Below the pieces are notes generated by a model that saw nothing but the letters and a program-made list of their open reading frames with translations, did not search any database and was not told the DNA's origin. Below are positions 55,312 through 63,595 of a DNA stretch of 64,000 bases, piece after piece. Position numbers and translations under genes: made by a program. Position 1 is the first letter of the stretch. Each line of letters opens with the position of its first letter. The DNA comes from Pirellulaceae bacterium (lineage in GTDB: Bacteria; Planctomycetota; Planctomycetia; Pirellulales; Pirellulaceae): contig JAQWSU010000060.1 of NCBI GenBank assembly GCA_029243025.1, positions 1-64,000 on the forward strand, written 5' to 3'.

Positions 55312-55802
55312 AACGATGCTCCAGTTCGGAACCCGGGAGGGGTTTGACGGACGCTTTGGAGTCTGTCGAAAAATGTCTCCGACTCGCTCCAAGTGTATAT
55401 AGCATAAGACTTAGTGTCAACCCAACCGGTTTCGTAGCGGCCTCCATTTGAGCTCATCTGCTTCGTTTTGAAAGCGACAGTCGTGTTTTGCCGAGGATGC
55501 TTCGATTCTCGTAACTCGTTTTTTTGTAACGGGTTAGACGACGCGGGCGTTGGTCGGGTGACATTCTTTTGCGTTAAATGCTTGTGAAACAACAACATGC
55601 GTCACTTTGACCGTCCCAAATACACACATCGACCGCGCTACCGAAGCAGTCGCTCCCAACCGCTTCATCGACAACCCAACCGTCAAACTTCAACCAATCG
55701 GAAAAATAATCAAAATCGCTGCGATACGTCCCTTGCTGAAGAGATCGGCAGGAACGGATTGGTGCGGGGCATTCACTCGACATGTGGTCGATTCGAAACA
55801 AC
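55312..55802. other. Intergenic region with HU promoter
   Basis: About 490 bases. It holds the promoter described separately. A 78-codon minus frame (55574-55810) next to ykgJ has no recognisable product. Confidence 0.4.
55394..55420 (-). promoter_or_regulatory. Sigma70-type promoter of the HU-like gene
   Basis: On the minus strand, -35 TTGACA at 55420-55415 and a -10 TATACA at 55399-55394 with 15-base spacing (TATATA just before gives an even shorter spacer). It is about 80 bases before the GTG start. Sequence-based and not tested. Confidence 0.6.
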
Positions 55803-56234
55803 TCAGACACGCATCACTTTTCGGCGGGTCTCGATCTCTTCGATCGAATAAACTTTGCCCTGGCCGCTGCCTGGACAGATCTCACAAGTCGACTGCCAAG
55901 TTTCTGCAGTCTTCAAATTGGAATCCCAGAATGGCCATGTGCGGCATTGGCGGGGCCGCGCTTCATAGACTTGGCATTTCCGACTTTTGCTGTCGAAGAA
56001 GACGCAATCGCCGTTGGGAAACTCTTTTAAGCTTTTGCGAATTCCAACCTTGCGAACATATTGGTCCTCAAATTCTTCGATGTCTTCGATACCCGCCACG
56101 CGGGCCAGTTCCGAGATTTCTTCTTTGTTGATCCAGACGTAGCCTGGGGCGCCAGTACAGCAATCACCGCATTGCGAGCAGTTGAATTTCAAGCCGCTTT
56201 CGGCATACCAGGGTTGTTCGGCCTTCTGAGTCAT
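55803..56234 (-). CDS. YkgJ family cysteine cluster protein
   Basis: 143 residues with a Cys pattern typical of the YkgJ/FliB-related zinc or iron-sulfur cluster family: FNCSQCGDCCTGAPGYVWIN, CVFFDSKSRKCQVYEARPRQC and CEICPGSGQGK. No membrane segment. The family is of unknown function and is thought to bind zinc or Fe-S. It ends the molybdopterin gene series 25 bases after the desulfurase-like gene, so a role near cofactor or cluster handling is inferred. Confidence 0.85.
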   Translation of the reverse strand: MTQKAEQPWYAESGLKFNCSQCGDCCTGAPGYVWINKEEISELARVAGIEDIEEFEDQYVRKVGIRKSLKEFPNGDCVFFDSKSRKCQVYEARPRQCRTWPFWDSNLKTAETWQSTCEICPGSGQGKVYSIEEIETRRKVMRV

Positions 56235-56259
56235 AGGATGGGTCTCTTTTCGTCCGTGT

Positions 56260-57414
56260 CTAACTGGAGATCAGTGCTTGAATCGTTTGTACGGTCATGT
56301 CGATCTCGGATTCTGTTGTGAAGGGACTACAACTGATCCGCAAGGTACCGCCCAGTTGGTCGGTTTTCAACGCGGTGTGCATCCGGGGAGCACAATGGAA
56401 ACCGGCCCGTGTTTGAATGGAGGCCATTGTGTCAAGCAGCGTCGCTAATTCCTGAGGATCGTGTCCATCGATGTTGAGGCTTGTGACTCCAACGGATCGG
56501 TCCACGTCGGCCCCGTAGAGATGAACGCCTGACAGATGTTGCAAACCGGTTCGCAAACGCTGCGTCAGCCGCTGTTCATGTTTTGAGATGCTAGCGAGTC
56601 CTCGTTGGCGAATGAATTCCAGACCTTGCTGCAATCCGACGATGCCGGGCACGTTCAGATTTCCAGATTCGAATTTGTCTGGCATGCGATCCGGTTGCTC
56701 GTCCAGTTCGCTTTGACTGCCCGTGCCTCCCATTCGAACGGGTGTGAGTCGTTCGCTCATGGTTTTGGACAGGTAGAGGAAGGCGGTGCCAAGTGGCCCC
56801 AGCATTCCCTTGTGACCCGGCGCGGCAAGCAGGTCGCAATGCAGTTCTTTGACACTCACCGCACAATGCCCGATGGTTTGTGCCGCATCGACTAGAAAGG
56901 GAATGCCGCGTTGGCGGCAGATTTGCCCCACAGCTTCCAGGGGTTGGATGGCTCCGGTCACGTTGGATGCATGGACCATGGCAACTAGGCGAGTGTCGTC
57001 TCGAATCGATGATGTGAAATCATCGATGGAGATGACGCCATCCGAATCGACACCCAGATGGGTTAAGTCGATACCTCGTGCTCGCTGCAGATGACTGAGG
57101 GGCCGAAGGGTGGAGTTGTGATCGCAAACGGTGGTAATCACATGGTCGCCTTTTTGTAGCCAGTCCCCAATGGCGAGGTGCAAAGCGTCGGTACCACTGT
57201 AAGCGAAGATGATCTGTTGTGCTTTCTCGACTGATATCAGTTGAGCGATTGCCAAGCGAGTCTGTTCGATCGTACGCTGCACATCGATTGCCTCTTGATA
57301 AGCGCCCCTTCCTGCGGGCGCTCCGGACCGACGCTGATAGGCATCGATGGCATGGAAGACGGTGTCTGGTTTGGGCCAGCTCGTGGCCGCATTATCCAGA
57401 TAAATTCGCTTCAT
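56260..57414 (-). CDS. Class V aminotransferase / cysteine desulfurase-like protein
   Basis: 384 residues of the PLP fold-type I class V group. It begins MKRIYLDNAATSWPKPDTVF, close to the TIGR01977-type 'cysteine desulfurase family' start. The PLP Lys is in LLAAPGHKGMLGPLGTAFLY, DAAQTIGH carries the cofactor Asp, and the C-terminal loop AGFHCAPRMHTAL contains a Cys that could serve as the persulfide-forming residue. It starts three bases after moaA, so it is almost certainly co-transcribed with molybdopterin genes. Sulfur supply for MoaD thiocarboxylate is a plausible role, but a general desulfurase or selenocysteine lyase role is not excluded. Confidence 0.85.
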   Translation of the reverse strand: MKRIYLDNAATSWPKPDTVFHAIDAYQRRSGAPAGRGAYQEAIDVQRTIEQTRLAIAQLISVEKAQQIIFAYSGTDALHLAIGDWLQKGDHVITTVCDHNSTLRPLSHLQRARGIDLTHLGVDSDGVISIDDFTSSIRDDTRLVAMVHASNVTGAIQPLEAVGQICRQRGIPFLVDAAQTIGHCAVSVKELHCDLLAAPGHKGMLGPLGTAFLYLSKTMSERLTPVRMGGTGSQSELDEQPDRMPDKFESGNLNVPGIVGLQQGLEFIRQRGLASISKHEQRLTQRLRTGLQHLSGVHLYGADVDRSVGVTSLNIDGHDPQELATLLDTMASIQTRAGFHCAPRMHTALKTDQLGGTLRISCSPFTTESEIDMTVQTIQALISS

Positions 57415-57417
57415 TCT

Positions 57418-58446
57418 TTACCCACCGATCTGATACATGGCACGTTTAGGCCGCAGAAAGTCATCCGAGTCGATGCCGTGTCCCGGTTTCTTGTTCGCCA
57501 CACATTCACGCACGAGACTCTGGATGTTCGCGGGATCTGCTTGGTTTCGCAGCAATTTTCGTACGTCCCATTCCTGATTCGAGAAGAGGCAGTTACGCAG
57601 TTGTCCTTCTGCGGTCACTCTCAATCGATTGCAATCCTGGCAGAAGGGTTGGGTGACGGGGTTAATGAAGCCGATGCGACCAATTCCATCGGAGAATGCG
57701 AAGTCGACTGCTGGTTGGCTCGGATCGGGGCGGGGTAAGGCTTGTAACGGTCCGTAAGCCGCTTCGAGCAATTCGCGAATCGTCTCTCCACTCAGCACTT
57801 GGTCGGTCTTCCAATTGCCTTCCGCGTCCAACGGCATGAATTCGATAAAACGCAGTTCGAGTCCCGATTCTCGTGCGAATTGGCCGAGTGGTACGATTTC
57901 CTGCTCGCTGATGCCGCGGATCGCCACGGCGTTTAGTCGGATGCGATCGAAGCCGATTTGCCGGGCCGATTCGATGCCTGACAGCACGCGATCGAGACCC
58001 TTCCGGCGGGTGATCTGCTGGAATGTTTCTTCGCTCAAGCCGTCGAGACTGACGTTGAGACGCTGCAACCCGGCTTGGGCCAACGCTTCCGCTTGTTCCG
58101 ACAGTAAAATTCCGTTGGTCGTCATCGCCAAGTCGCAAATGCCGGGAATCGCTGCTAAGCGGCCGATCAGTTCCGGCAAACTGGCCCTCACTAAAGGTTC
58201 GCCACCGGTGATCCGCAAACGGTTGATACCCATCGGAATTACCGCCCGGACGAGTGATTCGATCTCTTCAAAGGAAAGCAACTCTTCCCGAGGTTGAAAG
58301 CGGATCTGTTCATCGGGCATGCAATAAAAACAGCGAATGTTGCAACGATCGGTGACGCTGATCCGCAAATTGGTGTGAACACGACCAAGCGAATCGGCAA
58401 CTGGTTGGGCGTCCAAACTAGGGAGATTATCAGGATGAGTTGGCAT
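57418..58446 (-). CDS. moaA: GTP 3',8-cyclase MoaA
   Basis: 342 residues, close to the usual 330. MoaA is a radical SAM enzyme doing the first step of molybdopterin synthesis from GTP. The N-terminal SAM cluster site is SVTDRCNIRCFYCMPDEQ, the MoaA-specific second cluster is CQDCNRLRVTAEGQLRNC, and the C-terminus ends in MYQIGG with the double Gly required for GTP use. GGEPLVR is the SAM-binding motif. It is nine bases after moaE and three before the class V aminotransferase. Confidence 0.97.
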   Translation of the reverse strand: MPTHPDNLPSLDAQPVADSLGRVHTNLRISVTDRCNIRCFYCMPDEQIRFQPREELLSFEEIESLVRAVIPMGINRLRITGGEPLVRASLPELIGRLAAIPGICDLAMTTNGILLSEQAEALAQAGLQRLNVSLDGLSEETFQQITRRKGLDRVLSGIESARQIGFDRIRLNAVAIRGISEQEIVPLGQFARESGLELRFIEFMPLDAEGNWKTDQVLSGETIRELLEAAYGPLQALPRPDPSQPAVDFAFSDGIGRIGFINPVTQPFCQDCNRLRVTAEGQLRNCLFSNQEWDVRKLLRNQADPANIQSLVRECVANKKPGHGIDSDDFLRPKRAMYQIGG

Positions 58447-58455
58447 GTGTTCGAC

Positions 58456-58884
58456 TCAAGTAGAGGAAGGGGGGAGGCCAGGATGCACCCACTCGGTGGT
58501 GCCATCCGTCCAGTTTTCCTGCTTCCAAATGGGAACTTCTTCTTTAATACGATCCATCAACCATTGAGCGGCTTCAAATGCATCTCGTCGGTGCGGGGTG
58601 CTGACAGAAACCAGAATACTCGCTTCCCCCAACTCCAGATGTCCGAGTCGGTGGATGATGACACAGTGAATGATTGGCCAGCGATCACGGGCTTGGTGCT
58701 CGAGCTGTCCCAGTTTTCGCTCTGCCATCTCCGGGTAGCATTCGTATTTTAGCGCCTGAGTTTGACGCTCGCCGGTGAATTCTCGCGTCGTCCCCACAAA
58801 AACAACGACCGCACCAGCCTGAGTGGAATGTGTTTGCTGCAGGGCTGCCGCGGAGTCGATCGGTTTGTCAGTTAGCTCAACCAA
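58456..58884 (-). CDS. moaE: Molybdopterin synthase catalytic subunit MoaE
   Basis: 142 residues. MoaE with MoaD adds two sulfurs to cyclic pyranopterin to make molybdopterin. Seen: AVVVFVGTTREFTGERQTQA and LKYECYPEMAERKLGQLEHQ, the conserved Lys-containing active-site helix, followed by IHRLGHLELGEASILVSVST and CPHRRDAFEA-type segment (here TPHRRDAFEAAQWLMDRIKE), then EVPIWKQE. All the family blocks are present. It lies between moaD and moaA on the same strand. Confidence 0.96.
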   Translation of the reverse strand: MVELTDKPIDSAAALQQTHSTQAGAVVVFVGTTREFTGERQTQALKYECYPEMAERKLGQLEHQARDRWPIIHCVIIHRLGHLELGEASILVSVSTPHRRDAFEAAQWLMDRIKEEVPIWKQENWTDGTTEWVHPGLPPSST

Positions 58885-59019
58885 GGCACTTGCACGTTCG
58901 CGAAAAGGGAGATGGGTTCCGGTACTTTCCTCTCATTGTAAGTGCAGACCGACCAATTCGGAATCGGTTGCCAGCGGATGGAAAGCTGTTTTTAGAACGA
59001 ATTTTCGAGTCAAGAATGG

Positions 59020-59265
59020 TTAGCCACCACTCACCGGCGGAATGCAGGCTACCTCGTCGTCGGCGGAAAGTTTTGTTTGGTCGTCGACGTATTCGGCGTT
59101 CACGGCGAAGCGTACATGATTTAGAAGGGATTCGAGAGCCGGGGCAGTCGTTGCGAGAGCCGCTTTCAAATCGGCAACGGTGGCGCCATCCTGACACTCG
59201 ACAATGAGTGAGTCTTGTGCTGCAAGTTGTTGGGCAGCGGCGAAGAGACGAACGTGAATTTTCAC
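59020..59265 (-). CDS. moaD: Molybdopterin synthase sulfur carrier subunit MoaD
   Basis: 81 residues from GTG 59265, overlapping the upstream oxidase stop by four bases (GTGA). The beta-grasp ubiquitin-like fold begins VKIHVRLFAAAQQLAAQDSL, includes DGATVADLKAALA, and ends in DEVACIPPVSGG. The C-terminal Gly-Gly is adenylated and thiocarboxylated. A gap of 135 bases separates it from moaE. The longer frame to 59397 is overlapped by the oxidase and not used. Confidence 0.93.
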   Translation of the reverse strand: MKIHVRLFAAAQQLAAQDSLIVECQDGATVADLKAALATTAPALESLLNHVRFAVNAEYVDDQTKLSADDEVACIPPVSGG

Positions 59266-62252
59266 TTGGCAACTAACTCCTCGGTGGAAGGCGACAGTTC
59301 TTGACTGATTTCGGGCATCAAGCCATAGGCCAAGGCGAGTAATTTGAGCGGGTGCAGCGTGGTTTTTGTGGTGCCTTGTTGCATCTGCAGTTTGCAACTA
59401 CTGCATTCGCTGGCCCCAATTTGCAGCGACGGATTTCTCATGGCCGAAATCAGCCCCCAGCCGGCACGCAAGCTATTGCGGAAATTCTCGCGTTTCAAAC
59501 CGTAAGTGCCGGCCATTCCCGAACATCCATCTTCCATCGGTCGGACGGACATTCCCGGGATGAGTCGTAACAGGTTTTCGCCCGCATTCCCTTTGTCGAG
59601 GGCGCGGATGTGGCACGGTTGATGATAGCCCACTGACGCGTTGATCGGTTTTAAATCAAGTTCCAACTGGCCCAGTTGGTGCATTTTCCAGAGGTATCCG
59701 CAAGCTTCACTGGCATTTTCTGAGACAAGGCGAGCGTCCTCGTCGTCCAAGATATTCGTGTATTCTCGGGTGAGGCAAAGCGCTGCAGCCGGCTCGGTTG
59801 CCACAATGTGATAACCTTGTCGAACTGCATCGGCTAATAGAGCCACGTTCTTCTGAATGATTGGTGTTGCGCGTTCCACCGCACCGAGCGACAGCATCGA
59901 CATGCCTGATTGAAGCTGGTTCGGGGGAACGTAGATCGAGACGCCGTTGTGTTCCATTACGGACACAAAGGCTTCTGCGAGTTGTGGGTCGAACCAATTG
60001 GCGAAGATATCGACAAAGTACAAAACCTTACGCCCGCTTCGTCGGGTGGGTTTTGTCAGTCGTTTCTTGGCCGCTTGGCGGATGAAGCTGCGGGTAGCAA
60101 TTCGAGGTAATTTGCGATTTTGGGCGATCCCGAATGTTTTTTCCATGAGCCAGCGAAAGCTCGGATTGGCGATCGCCCAATTGGAAAAGGGACGCACCAG
60201 GTTGCCCCAGGAGGCTGCTGCATCGAGGTGAGTTAGGAACCAATCGGAAACCGTGAGGCCGTTGTTCGTTACGTAATGCGCCTTACACTCCATCATTAAC
60301 TTGGGAATGTCGACTTCCGCCGGACATTCCAGGCGGCATTGATGACAATTCACACAAAGATCGGCCACTTCTTTTAGTGTTTCGCCATGGAGTTCGGTTC
60401 GATCGAGCGCCCCAGTCACGATGGCTCGCATCAGATTTGCCTTCGCTCGCGGTGTGGCCTCTTCTGAGGGGGACAACCGATTGATGGGACACATGCGTTC
60501 GAAGCCTGATGTGGTGAGGCATCCACCGCATCCATTGCAGCTTCTGGCAGCCTGAACTATCGTTGTCTCGTCCCAATTCAGTTCGAGCGGAATCATTTCT
60601 GGTTGCGGTGTGTCATCGCCCGTTTGGCCGACGGCGTCCGGTTCACTGGAGTCTCCCAATTCGTCGCGGCGTTGCAGTTGAGGCGCGACGGGGCGCAGGT
60701 TTTGTGTGAGCACTTGTCCTGATTCATCGACAATCTTCCCCGGATTGAAGATGTTTTGGGGGTCAAAGATTTGTTTGAGCTCTTGAAAGACGTTGTAGAG
60801 CGGGCCGTATTGTTCCCGCAAAAACCAGGTGCGGCTGAGGCCGTCACCATGTTCCCCGCTAATCGTACCACCCACCTCCAGCACTTGCTCGTAAAGATCG
60901 CGAGCCAGGTGTTGCATACGGCGGACGTGGTCAGGGTCGGCCAGATCGAGAAACGGTCGAATGTGTAGCTGGCCGTGACCCACATGCCCGTACAGTGATG
61001 CGGTGACTTGATGTTTTTTTAAGACATTCTGAAGTTGAATGAAAAAACCAGGTAGTTCTGGTGGTGGCACGCAGATGTCTTCGACAAAGGGTAAAGGCCT
61101 TGTCGAGCCCTTGAGTCGATAGAGCGAGGGCACCACATGTTGGGGAAGTCGCCAATAGAGTTCAACGTCATCCGGTTCCAGGGCGATTTTCGCGTCGAAA
61201 GCCAGCCGTTTTCGTCGACAAATGTAGTGAACGGTCTGCTGGAGCTTGTCACGCACCTCTTTCGCGCTGTCTCCTTCCATTTCAACCAGCAGCAACGCTT
61301 CGGTCGACTCCGGTAACAGCAGGTCGTACCGGACGTCCGATTCGCAGGCGAGTCGTAGCAGGCGGCGATCCATCAAGTCGCACGCTGATGCGTTCATTCG
61401 AGGGATTTCAATTGCCGCGTGAGCTGCTTGTTCCAGACGTTCAAACAGTAGCAAAACGACGCCGCGATGTTTGGGGAGTTTCGAAACGCGAACTGTGGCT
61501 TCGGTGATCAAACCCAGCGTGCCTTCGGAGCCAATCATCAGCTTGGCAAGGTCCAACGAATCGTCTGACAGGATGTCATCCAAGCGATAGCCGCTGCGGT
61601 TGACGGGCGCTGCAGACCGATATTCGGCTACCAGCGACGAGTTGGCTGCGATCAGATCGCTGACTTGGCTGACCAGTCGCCTGACCGTGGCAGATGCAAG
61701 TCGATCTTGTAAGCGATGTCGCCCCAGTTGCACCAGCTCTCCGCTGGCCAGCACAACTTTCATGCTCTCGATATGTTGCCGCGTTGATCCGTATCGGAGC
61801 CAGTGGCTGCCGCTGCCGTCGATTGCCAACGCGCCACCGATCGTTGATACCGTACGATTCGCAGGGTCGGGGCCAAAGCCCTGGTGACGCGGTGCCAACA
61901 TCCGATTTAGATCACTCAACACAACGCCCGGCTGCACGGTGACCGTTTCGTCGGTCGTCTCAACCAACCGCCGCATCGCATGAGAGAAATCGATCACGAG
62001 ACCTGGACCGAGCGAATCACCGGCCAATCCCGTACCAGCTCCCCTGGCATGGATCGGCAGATTGTTTTCGCTTGCATATTCGACGCAGGCGACTACGTCT
62101 GCTGTATTTTGTGGGCGAATGACAGCGAGCGGCTTGATTTCATAGATGCTCGCGTCGCTCGAATAGACTTGCAGAAAAACGTCGTCACACCGGATTTCAC
62201 CTTCCAGCAAGCCTCGTAAATCCGCCTGAATTCTGTCCCGTTCTTGGTCCAT
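59262..62252 (-). CDS. FAD-linked oxidase fused to Fe-S CCG-domain protein (GlcD/GlpC-like)
   Basis: 996 residues combining a GlcD-type flavin domain and a GlpC/GlcF-type iron-sulfur domain in one chain. Flavin domain: RPQNTADVVACVEYASENNL, HARGAGTGLAGDSLGPGL, ANRTVSTIGGALAIDGSGSH, and the C-terminal HGDGLSRTWFLREQYGPLYN. Iron-sulfur part: SCNGCGGCLTTSGFERMCPI at about residue 570 and DLCVNCHQCRLECPAEVDIP at about 633. Two CCG-like motifs follow (VGYHQPCHIRALDKG and EDGCSGMAGTYGLKRENF). Such fusions oxidise 2-hydroxyacids such as glycolate or D-lactate and pass electrons to the quinone pool. Its overlap with moaD is notable. Confidence 0.9.
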   Translation of the reverse strand: MDQERDRIQADLRGLLEGEIRCDDVFLQVYSSDASIYEIKPLAVIRPQNTADVVACVEYASENNLPIHARGAGTGLAGDSLGPGLVIDFSHAMRRLVETTDETVTVQPGVVLSDLNRMLAPRHQGFGPDPANRTVSTIGGALAIDGSGSHWLRYGSTRQHIESMKVVLASGELVQLGRHRLQDRLASATVRRLVSQVSDLIAANSSLVAEYRSAAPVNRSGYRLDDILSDDSLDLAKLMIGSEGTLGLITEATVRVSKLPKHRGVVLLLFERLEQAAHAAIEIPRMNASACDLMDRRLLRLACESDVRYDLLLPESTEALLLVEMEGDSAKEVRDKLQQTVHYICRRKRLAFDAKIALEPDDVELYWRLPQHVVPSLYRLKGSTRPLPFVEDICVPPPELPGFFIQLQNVLKKHQVTASLYGHVGHGQLHIRPFLDLADPDHVRRMQHLARDLYEQVLEVGGTISGEHGDGLSRTWFLREQYGPLYNVFQELKQIFDPQNIFNPGKIVDESGQVLTQNLRPVAPQLQRRDELGDSSEPDAVGQTGDDTPQPEMIPLELNWDETTIVQAARSCNGCGGCLTTSGFERMCPINRLSPSEEATPRAKANLMRAIVTGALDRTELHGETLKEVADLCVNCHQCRLECPAEVDIPKLMMECKAHYVTNNGLTVSDWFLTHLDAAASWGNLVRPFSNWAIANPSFRWLMEKTFGIAQNRKLPRIATRSFIRQAAKKRLTKPTRRSGRKVLYFVDIFANWFDPQLAEAFVSVMEHNGVSIYVPPNQLQSGMSMLSLGAVERATPIIQKNVALLADAVRQGYHIVATEPAAALCLTREYTNILDDEDARLVSENASEACGYLWKMHQLGQLELDLKPINASVGYHQPCHIRALDKGNAGENLLRLIPGMSVRPMEDGCSGMAGTYGLKRENFRNSLRAGWGLISAMRNPSLQIGASECSSCKLQMQQGTTKTTLHPLKLLALAYGLMPEISQELSPSTEELVAK

Positions 62253-62322
62253 TCGTCAGTGGGCTTTGCAAATTCAGTGTCAAACCGAAAGGGGAAGGTA
62301 ATGTTGTTGGGGCCGTTTGGGA

Positions 62323-62802
62323 TCAGCCGGCTGGGTCCGTCTCACCAGCTTGTTTAAGTCGAGCCGTCTCTTGCCGATAACGCTCATGGACTTCCAAGTC
62401 AAAGTTGCGATGGGATTCCAAGTCGTCCAGGCCGCGATACTGTGCGTGGCACCGATAGCACTCGAGCAAGTCGCCCATCACAAGATAGAGAATGACGTCG
62501 ACCAGAGCAGTCGCAAACAGGATGGCAAAACTTAAAATGACTTGGTGGTAAAACCAGGCGACGGAGCTGAGAACGAAGCCGGTACAGACAATCGCCACCC
62601 CGAGTCGCTGCGGAAAGTCTTTGCGAATAAATAATTCATGACTGGGGCAAGCGAGGCAACGCGTCAGGCTCGCCGACTGCAAAATCGGCACCCGCTCAAA
62701 AAGCTGTCGCGAGCATTCCGAACAGTTCAAAGGCTGATCGGTTTCCAGTGTGGACCGGCAGGTTTGTTCGCAGTACGGACAGTGAAAGGTGATGGTAGCC
62801 AT
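62323..62802 (-). CDS. Zinc-ribbon membrane protein, 159 aa
   Basis: Seven bases after the upstream membrane gene on the same strand. It has Cys pairs of a zinc ribbon (FHCPYCEQTCRSTLET, LNCSECSRQLFE), a third pair (CLACPSHELF), two hydrophobic segments (LGVAIVCTGFVLSSVAWFYH and ILSFAILFATALVDVILYLV), then ECYRCHAQYRG and a charged tail. Metal binding plus membrane anchoring are visible. The function is unknown; probably paired with the upstream membrane protein. Confidence 0.75.
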   Translation of the reverse strand: MATITFHCPYCEQTCRSTLETDQPLNCSECSRQLFERVPILQSASLTRCLACPSHELFIRKDFPQRLGVAIVCTGFVLSSVAWFYHQVILSFAILFATALVDVILYLVMGDLLECYRCHAQYRGLDDLESHRNFDLEVHERYRQETARLKQAGETDPAG

Positions 62803-62809
62803 AGCTTTA

Positions 62810-63583
62810 TCATAACGGAAACGGGGTTTGCACTGACAGTAACTGAGACGTCAACTCACCCAGGAAAGCAAAAATGACAGCGACGTAAAGAATTCCAGTC
62901 GCACTTTGAGTGTTGGGAATCTTTAGCGTTTGCCAGGACATCCACGCGAGCGCCACCAATCCTAACAAGCCGGCGAGCCAACGGAGCCCAACAAAGGCCA
63001 AAAAGGCTTGGGACTGAAAACGATCCGGCGACCAACTGCCGACGAGGCCTCCGAGACCGACAACCGCACGAAACAAGACCGCAACGACCATCAACATGAT
63101 CAGACGCCGCAGGGGACCCATCTTCATGCTGGGTGTGTTTAAGTACCAATGCCCCAGCAACATAGCCGAGAATGTAAAGCCGAGCACGAGGCCGGAACTC
63201 AGTGTGTTGATCAGATTAGTCCAGAGCGGTACTTCGTTTTCTGCTCCCAAGCTTGCCACAAGACAGCCACCGGAAAAGTCGAGGAGGGTGACGACCAACA
63301 AGACGATCCAACCGAGCTGTTTCATTTCGTAGAGCCAGAAAATGGAGCCGGCATAGGAGGCGATGGCTGCTGCGATGCTGATCCCCAAGATCCAGTTCGC
63401 GTTTGGAGTTGGAGAGGGCAGCATCGCCACGATAGCGGCCACAAACGTGTTTAATCCCAACGCGACCCATAGATGGACACGGAAAAATCCGCTCGTTACC
63501 GCCTTTGCGGAGGTAAACGTCATGGCGGCAGCGAGGCCGAATGCCAGACGAAAGACAAATTCAATGAGCACGAGCCACAACAT
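62810..63583 (-). CDS. Polytopic membrane protein, 257 aa
   Basis: About eight membrane segments (for example LVLIEFVFRLAFGLAAAMTF, VALGLNTFVAAIVAMLP, ILGISIAAAIASYAGSIF, WIVLLVVTLLDFSGGCLVAS, LVLGFTFSAMLLGHWYLN, LLGLVALAWMSWQTLKIP). A conserved-looking LGHWYLNTPSMKMGPLRRLI segment sits between helices. It lies 12 bases after folE and seven before the zinc-ribbon gene, so one operon is likely. No family can be named. Confidence 0.75.
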   Translation of the reverse strand: MLWLVLIEFVFRLAFGLAAAMTFTSAKAVTSGFFRVHLWVALGLNTFVAAIVAMLPSPTPNANWILGISIAAAIASYAGSIFWLYEMKQLGWIVLLVVTLLDFSGGCLVASLGAENEVPLWTNLINTLSSGLVLGFTFSAMLLGHWYLNTPSMKMGPLRRLIMLMVVAVLFRAVVGLGGLVGSWSPDRFQSQAFLAFVGLRWLAGLLGLVALAWMSWQTLKIPNTQSATGILYVAVIFAFLGELTSQLLSVQTPFPL

Positions 63584-63595
63584 GATCGACTTCCA

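Noticed and set aside
55574-55810. 78-codon minus frame next to ykgJ
   Set aside because: Overlaps the ykgJ end by eight bases but has no family or convincing signal; not enough support.
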